From: Holophagae bacterium | Lineage (GTDB): Bacteria; Acidobacteriota; Thermoanaerobaculia; Thermoanaerobaculales; Sulfomarinibacteraceae | Length of the DNA: 10,312 bases | NCBI GenBank assembly: GCA_030637505.1 | Contig: DAOWGJ010000250.1 | Span: 1-10,312, forward strand | Direction of reading: 5' to 3' | In this document: piece by piece, positions 7,568 through 10,312 of the stretch | How the letters are laid out: each line of letters starts with the position of its first letter | Position numbering within the stretch: position 1 is the stretch's first letter | Program-made: the position numbers and the translations under genes | Notes under the pieces: generated by a model | Seen by the model: only the letters and a program-made list of their open reading frames with translations | Told to the model about the DNA's origin: nothing | Databases searched by the model: none

Positions 7568-7585
7568 GAGGCCCGGCCGGGCCTC
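7568..7585. repeat. Perfect 18-bp palindrome, candidate operator
   Basis: GAGGCCCGG followed by its exact reverse complement CCGGGCCTC gives an 18-bp perfect palindrome, 18 bp upstream of the transporter operon start codon. It overlaps a TTGAGG (weak -35) and lies in the spacer before the TGATAGCAT -10 element. A dimeric repressor or a MerR-type activator site would be placed like this. As RNA it could form a 7-bp stem with a GGCC loop, but no T-tract follows on either strand, so a terminator is less likely. High GC content makes such palindromes somewhat easier to find by chance. Confidence 0.5.
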
Positions 7586-7587
7586 AA

Positions 7588-7657
7588 ATCCTGCAGGGCA
7601 TAGGCCGCCGGCGTTGTCGAGAATTGGGAGAGGGCTCAGGCCTCTGCCCTACAGGAT
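7588..7657 (-). repeat. REPIN-like imperfect inverted repeat (19-bp arms, 32-nt loop)
   Basis: The arms are 7588-7606 and 7639-7657. They match at 17 of 19 positions when one is reverse-complemented. On the minus-strand RNA, the sense of both flanking genes, one mismatch becomes a G-U wobble and the other is G-A. The right half (7626-7652) can also fold alone into an 8-bp stem with one bulge and a 7-nt loop, bordered by GTAG on the minus strand, which resembles a REP unit. Two inverted REP-like halves are the layout of a REPIN. A perfect 12-bp palindrome, ACAGGATCCTGT (7651-7662), sits at the outer edge. It fills most of the 142-bp gap between the sigma operon and the transporter operon. Confidence 0.55.
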
Positions 7658-7691
7658 CCTGTCGAGGCGCTGCGCGCATCCTTGCGTAAGG

Positions 7692-8507
7692 TCATTTTGC
7701 AAGGGCGATTCGGTGACCCTGCTCTTCGGAGGTCGACCACTCAGTGAGAACACTGAAGACTCCCACTCCGAGTGCGGCAATCGAAATCAGGGCCCAGAGG
7801 GTTGCTCCAATGCCGGGCAGGAGCCGGACCAGCAGCAGGAGGGACACGCCGACGAATACACTGAGGCCGATCGACCGGCCCTTGCCGGCCCATCGAGCGG
7901 TTGCAGGCCCACCGATCCACGCTCCGAGGACTGTCAGTCCGACCGCCTTGACGATCAGGAAGATCAACATCAGGAACCCGGCCAACGGCACGCCCCACAC
8001 CGGCCCAAACCCCAGAACCGCCACCAGGGCCGCAAACAGGGTAATCACCACCACCACCCCGAGAACCGCCAGTCGCCACCCGGCCTGCCGCAGATCAGCC
8101 ACGGCTGAACGGAGTTGATGCGGTCGGAGGAAGGCCACAAACGTCGTGGCAACCAGCCATAATCCCGCAGTGATGAGAAACAGGCCCGGCCTCAGGGTCA
8201 AACTGCCTCCCGCCCGAGTGGGGTCTGGATCCAGGGCCGCCAGGGACGGCAATGCAATCACCCGGCCGTCAACTATGGCCCGGTCGTCCAGATGGACCTT
8301 TCCCAACACTGCGACCACATCACCGTGGATCCGCGCCTCTGGTCCCAGGGTCAGATCCCCGGCCAGCACAACAGCGTCGCCGTGCACTTCGGAATTGACG
8401 TCGAGATCGGTCGCCAATCGAAAGACATCGGGCCCCGCCTCGGACGAGGCGATGCCGGCGGCAAGGAGTACAACGACCAGAACCGGAGTCAGGAACGACC
8501 GGACCAT
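7692..8507 (-). CDS. Exported bactofilin-like (polymer-forming) membrane protein
   Basis: The 271-residue protein starts with a signal-peptide-like segment (1-24; hydrophobic core VLVVVLLAAGIA, likely cleavage after SEA). Residues about 35-86 hold a short beta-helix of bactofilin/DUF583 type with repeated V/I-HGD turns (VHGDAVVLAGDLTL, IHGDVVAVLGKVHL, then VDGRVIAL). Four or five membrane helices follow (about 108-127, 145-166, 172-198, 212-229, 233-254) and a short charged tail. If the signal is cleaved, the beta-helix faces the periplasm, unlike cytoplasmic bactofilins. The ATG at 8507 lies inside the end of the anti-sigma gene (19-bp overlap) with GGAG 12 nt upstream. The frame is open to 8924, but the extra residues are low-complexity Arg/Gly and lie across the anti-sigma gene, so I reject them. 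The role is probably in envelope structure or stress; unproven. Confidence 0.82.
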   Translation of the reverse strand: MVRSFLTPVLVVVLLAAGIASSEAGPDVFRLATDLDVNSEVHGDAVVLAGDLTLGPEARIHGDVVAVLGKVHLDDRAIVDGRVIALPSLAALDPDPTRAGGSLTLRPGLFLITAGLWLVATTFVAFLRPHQLRSAVADLRQAGWRLAVLGVVVVITLFAALVAVLGFGPVWGVPLAGFLMLIFLIVKAVGLTVLGAWIGGPATARWAGKGRSIGLSVFVGVSLLLLVRLLPGIGATLWALISIAALGVGVFSVLTEWSTSEEQGHRIALAK

Positions 8508-9031
8508 AGTGCGTGGCGTCTCCACCTCTTCGAAACCAATATCATGCTTGCAACACCAGCCGCAACGACCATCGCCGCCCCCAGGACTACCGGCCCTGAG
8601 ATCATATCGGCCAAACCAACCGCTACGGCGCGCAAGGCGCCGACGAAGTCCATCACCATGCCGGCGAGCGCCGGCCATCCACTGCCTGCCCATGCGGGGA
8701 GAGCCGCCGCCATGGAAGCGGCCGGAACCCCACCCAACACCGTCACGCCGGCGAGCACCAGGAGCACAGATGCAGCCACCGGCACCAAAGCCAAGCGGCG
8801 TCTGCGAACCTCCAGAATCAAAACGGCGTGGACCACCCGATCTTGCAGGGGTCGATCTACCGGGGGTGAGGCGGCTTCCAGGATGTCGCCCAGGCGCGCC
8901 TCTTTCGCGGCGAACCGCCTGCAACCCTCACAGTCTTCCAGATGTCTGTCGACGACGGGGTCTTGACGGTCTTTTGCACCGGAGTGCTCGACCAGGATGT
9001 TGCGGACTGTTTCACACTGGCTATTCACCAT
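8489..9031 (-). CDS. Zinc-finger membrane anti-sigma factor
   Basis: The 180-residue protein sits directly after the ECF sigma gene and has the layout of a ZAS-type (zf-HC2) anti-sigma factor, which binds the sigma factor and keeps it off RNA polymerase until a signal arrives. The N-terminal cytoplasmic part has His30-x3-Cys34-x2-Cys37 (RHLEDCEGC), with Cys6 as a possible further zinc ligand. A basic stretch (RRRR, 76-79) precedes a membrane helix at about 80-102. Further hydrophobic segments lie at about 105-140 and 145-167, so there may be two to four passes, more than the single pass of most ZAS proteins. GGGAGG lies 1 nt before the ATG but 4 nt before the next codon, GTG at 9028, so the true start may be that GTG. 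It begins 16 nt after the sigma gene. Confidence 0.88.
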   Translation of the reverse strand: MVNSQCETVRNILVEHSGAKDRQDPVVDRHLEDCEGCRRFAAKEARLGDILEAASPPVDRPLQDRVVHAVLILEVRRRRLALVPVAASVLLVLAGVTVLGGVPAASMAAALPAWAGSGWPALAGMVMDFVGALRAVAVGLADMISGPVVLGAAMVVAAGVASMILVSKRWRRHALWSGRS

Positions 9032-9047
9032 GCCTCCCGAGGCGCCG

Positions 9048-9623
9048 TCACAAGAACGAAGCCAACTCCTTGCGTAATACGCTTTGGGCCCGAAAAAGTT
9101 TGTTCTTGACCGTACCCAAAGGCATGGCCTCCAGGTCGGCGATCTCCTGATAACTCAAGCCCCCAAAATGGCGAAGCAGCACAAGTTCCCGGTACTCCGG
9201 GCGAAGAGCCTCGATTGCCTCGCGGAGGGCGCCTGCAAGTTCTGAGTTTCTCAGGTGCCCCAAAGGGTCCTTCGCCTGATCAACCAGAACGACCTCAACC
9301 TCGTCTCCATCGCGATCCTCACGCACGATCGGCACGGTCTTCAGCCGCCGGCGGCGAAGGTGGTCGATGCCGAGATTGTGGCCTATCCGAAAGAGCCACG
9401 TCGAAAAACGGTAGGTCGGGTCATAACGTTCCAGAGCCGACCAGGCTCGAATAAAGGCCTCTTGCGTCAGTTCCTTCGCCAGTTCGACATCACCGACAAG
9501 TTGCGAGAGAAACGCGGTCAGCCGTCGTTGATATCGTCGAACCAGCTGGGCAAAGGCGTCTTCGTCGCCCCCCAAGGCCGCCGTCACCAGGCGTTCGTCT
9601 TCCCGCCGGTCGTTAGCCGCCAT
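9048..9623 (-). CDS. ECF (RpoE-type) sigma-70 factor
   Basis: The 191-residue protein is an extracytoplasmic-function sigma factor that directs RNA polymerase to a small regulon. Region 2 spans about 24-93 and includes the characteristic AKELTQEAFIRAWSALERYD and FSTWLFRIGHNLGIDHLRRRR segments (-10 recognition and core binding). A variable acidic linker follows (about 100-125), then region 4 at about 130-188 with the helix-turn-helix SYQEIADLEAMPLGTVKNKLFRA for -35 recognition. No extra C-terminal domain is present, so control should come from the adjacent anti-sigma factor. The ATG at 9623 is preceded by GGTGAG. It lies 32 bp after the TPR gene. I see no obvious self-regulated ECF promoter in that short gap. 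Confidence 0.95.
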   Translation of the reverse strand: MAANDRREDERLVTAALGGDEDAFAQLVRRYQRRLTAFLSQLVGDVELAKELTQEAFIRAWSALERYDPTYRFSTWLFRIGHNLGIDHLRRRRLKTVPIVREDRDGDEVEVVLVDQAKDPLGHLRNSELAGALREAIEALRPEYRELVLLRHFGGLSYQEIADLEAMPLGTVKNKLFRAQSVLRKELASFL

Positions 9624-9635
9624 TTCTCACCAGAC

Positions 9636-9648
9636 TGCCGGTCCGGCA
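9636..9648. repeat. 13-bp perfect dyad upstream of the sigma gene
   Basis: TGCCGG-T-CCGGCA is a perfect inverted repeat around position 9642. It occupies most of the 32-bp gap between the TPR gene stop and the sigma start, and ends 12 nt before the ATG. As RNA the stem would be only about 5 bp with a tiny loop, so a protein site or chance in GC-rich DNA are the main options. Confidence 0.25.
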
Positions 9649-9655
9649 ACTCCCA

Positions 9656-10312
9656 CTATTCCCCTGCAGGCGCCTCAAGGTAGGTAAGATATTCCTGGGC
9701 TTCGGCCGCCTGAGGCGAGTCCGGCACCATCTCGATGAATTTCTTGAAATCCGCCTTGGCCGCCTCGGGCTCCAGGCTGAGATTGATCAAACCCCTGAAA
9801 TAGTAGGCCTGGGACACGTCGGGATGGTCCCTGATGGTGCGGTCGAGGTAGGTCTTGGCCTGCTCCATTTCGCCCTTGTTGTAGTGGGCCATTCCCAGAT
9901 TCATCGTTGTGTTGGGATGGACCGCCTCATCCGCCGGAATCTTCGCCAGGAGAACCTCCGCCTGCTCGGCGTCACCTTCAGCAGCCGCGATGGCGGCCAT
10001 CGTCTTGAGGCTGTTGATGTGTTCGGGATCAATCGTCAGACTCTGTTCGAGGATCTCCCTGGCCTTGGCCATGTCGCCCTCGCCCATGTAGGTGCTTGCC
10101 AATACGGCCAGGACAATCGGGTGATCCTGCTCGTCAAGTTCCGCAATCGCCGCCCGGTACTCAGCCCGGGCGCCCTCAAGGTCGCCCTTCGCCGCCAGCT
10201 CCTTGGCCGCGTCCAGCCGGTCCTGGGCCTTGAACTGCTTCTGAGCCCGCAGGACATCTTCGGCAAGTGGTATCAACTTGACCGTCAGGGTTTCCGGCGC
10301 CGAGTGACTGAA
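9656..10312 (-). CDS. TPR protein, 5' end outside window
   Basis: The reading frame runs to the window edge without a stop and has no convincing start (the first start-type codon is a TTG at 10276 with no ribosome-binding site), so the N-terminus lies beyond 10312. The 218 visible residues begin with FSHSAPETLTVKLIPL, which looks like the closing strands of a beta-sandwich such as a carboxypeptidase-regulatory-like domain (weak inference). About five TPR units follow, with typical endings such as AREILEQSLTIDPEH, AKTYLDRTIRDHPD and AKADFKKFIEMVPDSP. TPRs form a helical scaffold for protein contacts. It lies 32 bp upstream of the sigma gene and may be co-transcribed with it. No enzymatic motif is visible. 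Confidence 0.85.
   Translation of the reverse strand, partial: FSHSAPETLTVKLIPLAEDVLRAQKQFKAQDRLDAAKELAAKGDLEGARAEYRAAIAELDEQDHPIVLAVLASTYMGEGDMAKAREILEQSLTIDPEHINSLKTMAAIAAAEGDAEQAEVLLAKIPADEAVHPNTTMNLGMAHYNKGEMEQAKTYLDRTIRDHPDVSQAYYFRGLINLSLEPEAAKADFKKFIEMVPDSPQAAEAQEYLTYLEAPAGE

Noticed and set aside
7663..7691. CCTTGC/GCAAGG inverted repeat at the end of the bactofilin-like gene as a terminator
   Set aside because: There are only 6-bp arms with a loop of about 13 nt, partly inside the coding sequence, and no T-tract follows.
7329..8108. Plus-strand open frame (259 codons) spanning the intergenic region
   Set aside because: It is antisense to the four-helix and bactofilin-like genes, has a Gln/Arg/His-rich composition, and has no ribosome-binding site or recognisable motif.
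8508..8924. N-terminal extension of the bactofilin-like gene
   Set aside because: The extra 139 residues are an out-of-frame reading of the anti-sigma gene, with Arg/Gly-rich junk composition. The ATG at 8507 is followed at once by a good signal peptide.
9032..9043. Small dyad GCCTC-CC-GAGGC at the anti-sigma ribosome-binding site
   Set aside because: The stem is at most 5 bp with a 2-nt centre, too short to be a stable RNA structure, and it is expected by chance at this GC content.
8146..9150. Long plus-strand open frame (334 codons) opposite the bactofilin-like, anti-sigma and sigma genes
   Set aside because: The translation is rich in Arg, Pro and Ser with no recognisable domain, and it lies antisense to three well-supported genes. 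High GC content readily keeps such frames open.

Overview
The window is a compact, GC-rich bacterial chromosome segment. Every gene I can support lies on the minus strand, so transcription runs from high to low coordinates. Gaps are short: the longest non-coding stretch is 142 bp, and several neighbouring genes overlap or nearly abut. No phage, transposase, CRISPR array, tRNA or rRNA is visible. Gene content (yceD-rpmF-plsX-fabH-fabD, TPR proteins, an ECF sigma/anti-sigma pair with a bactofilin-like protein, an SGNH/TPR protein) suggests a free-living, Gram-negative-type bacterium. An Acidobacteriota-like or other deep-branching uncultured lineage is my guess, at low confidence.

Right end (10312 to 7692, in transcription order): a TPR protein cut by the window edge, an ECF sigma-70 factor, a zinc-finger membrane anti-sigma factor, and a secreted/membrane bactofilin-like protein whose start overlaps the anti-sigma gene by 19 bp. 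This looks like one envelope-linked regulatory operon in which the sigma factor is held by its anti-sigma partner.

Middle (7691 to 3577): a 142-bp intergenic region with unusual dyads (a REPIN-like 70-nt inverted repeat and a perfect 18-bp palindrome). It is followed by an unrecognised four-helix membrane protein whose stop overlaps the start of a sodium:solute symporter (ATGA). Next, 29 bp downstream, is a membrane-anchored SGNH-hydrolase-like protein with C-terminal TPRs. The small membrane protein and symporter look like a two-part transporter. The SGNH/TPR protein may be co-transcribed.

Left end (3507 to 1): the conserved block yceD (DUF177), rpmF (ribosomal protein L32), plsX, fabH, fabD (cut by the window edge). 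It links ribosome assembly to fatty acid and phospholipid initiation: FabD makes malonyl-ACP, FabH condenses it with an acyl-CoA, and PlsX makes acyl-phosphate for phospholipid synthesis. An extended -10 element just upstream of yceD is the likely promoter. It overlaps a strong hairpin whose 3' arm contains the yceD ribosome-binding site.

The genes at the left are ordinary housekeeping genes. The parts most worth a second look are the symporter with its unrecognised partner, the dyad-rich intergenic region, possible leaderless starts, the yceD leader, and the exported bactofilin-like protein under ECF control.
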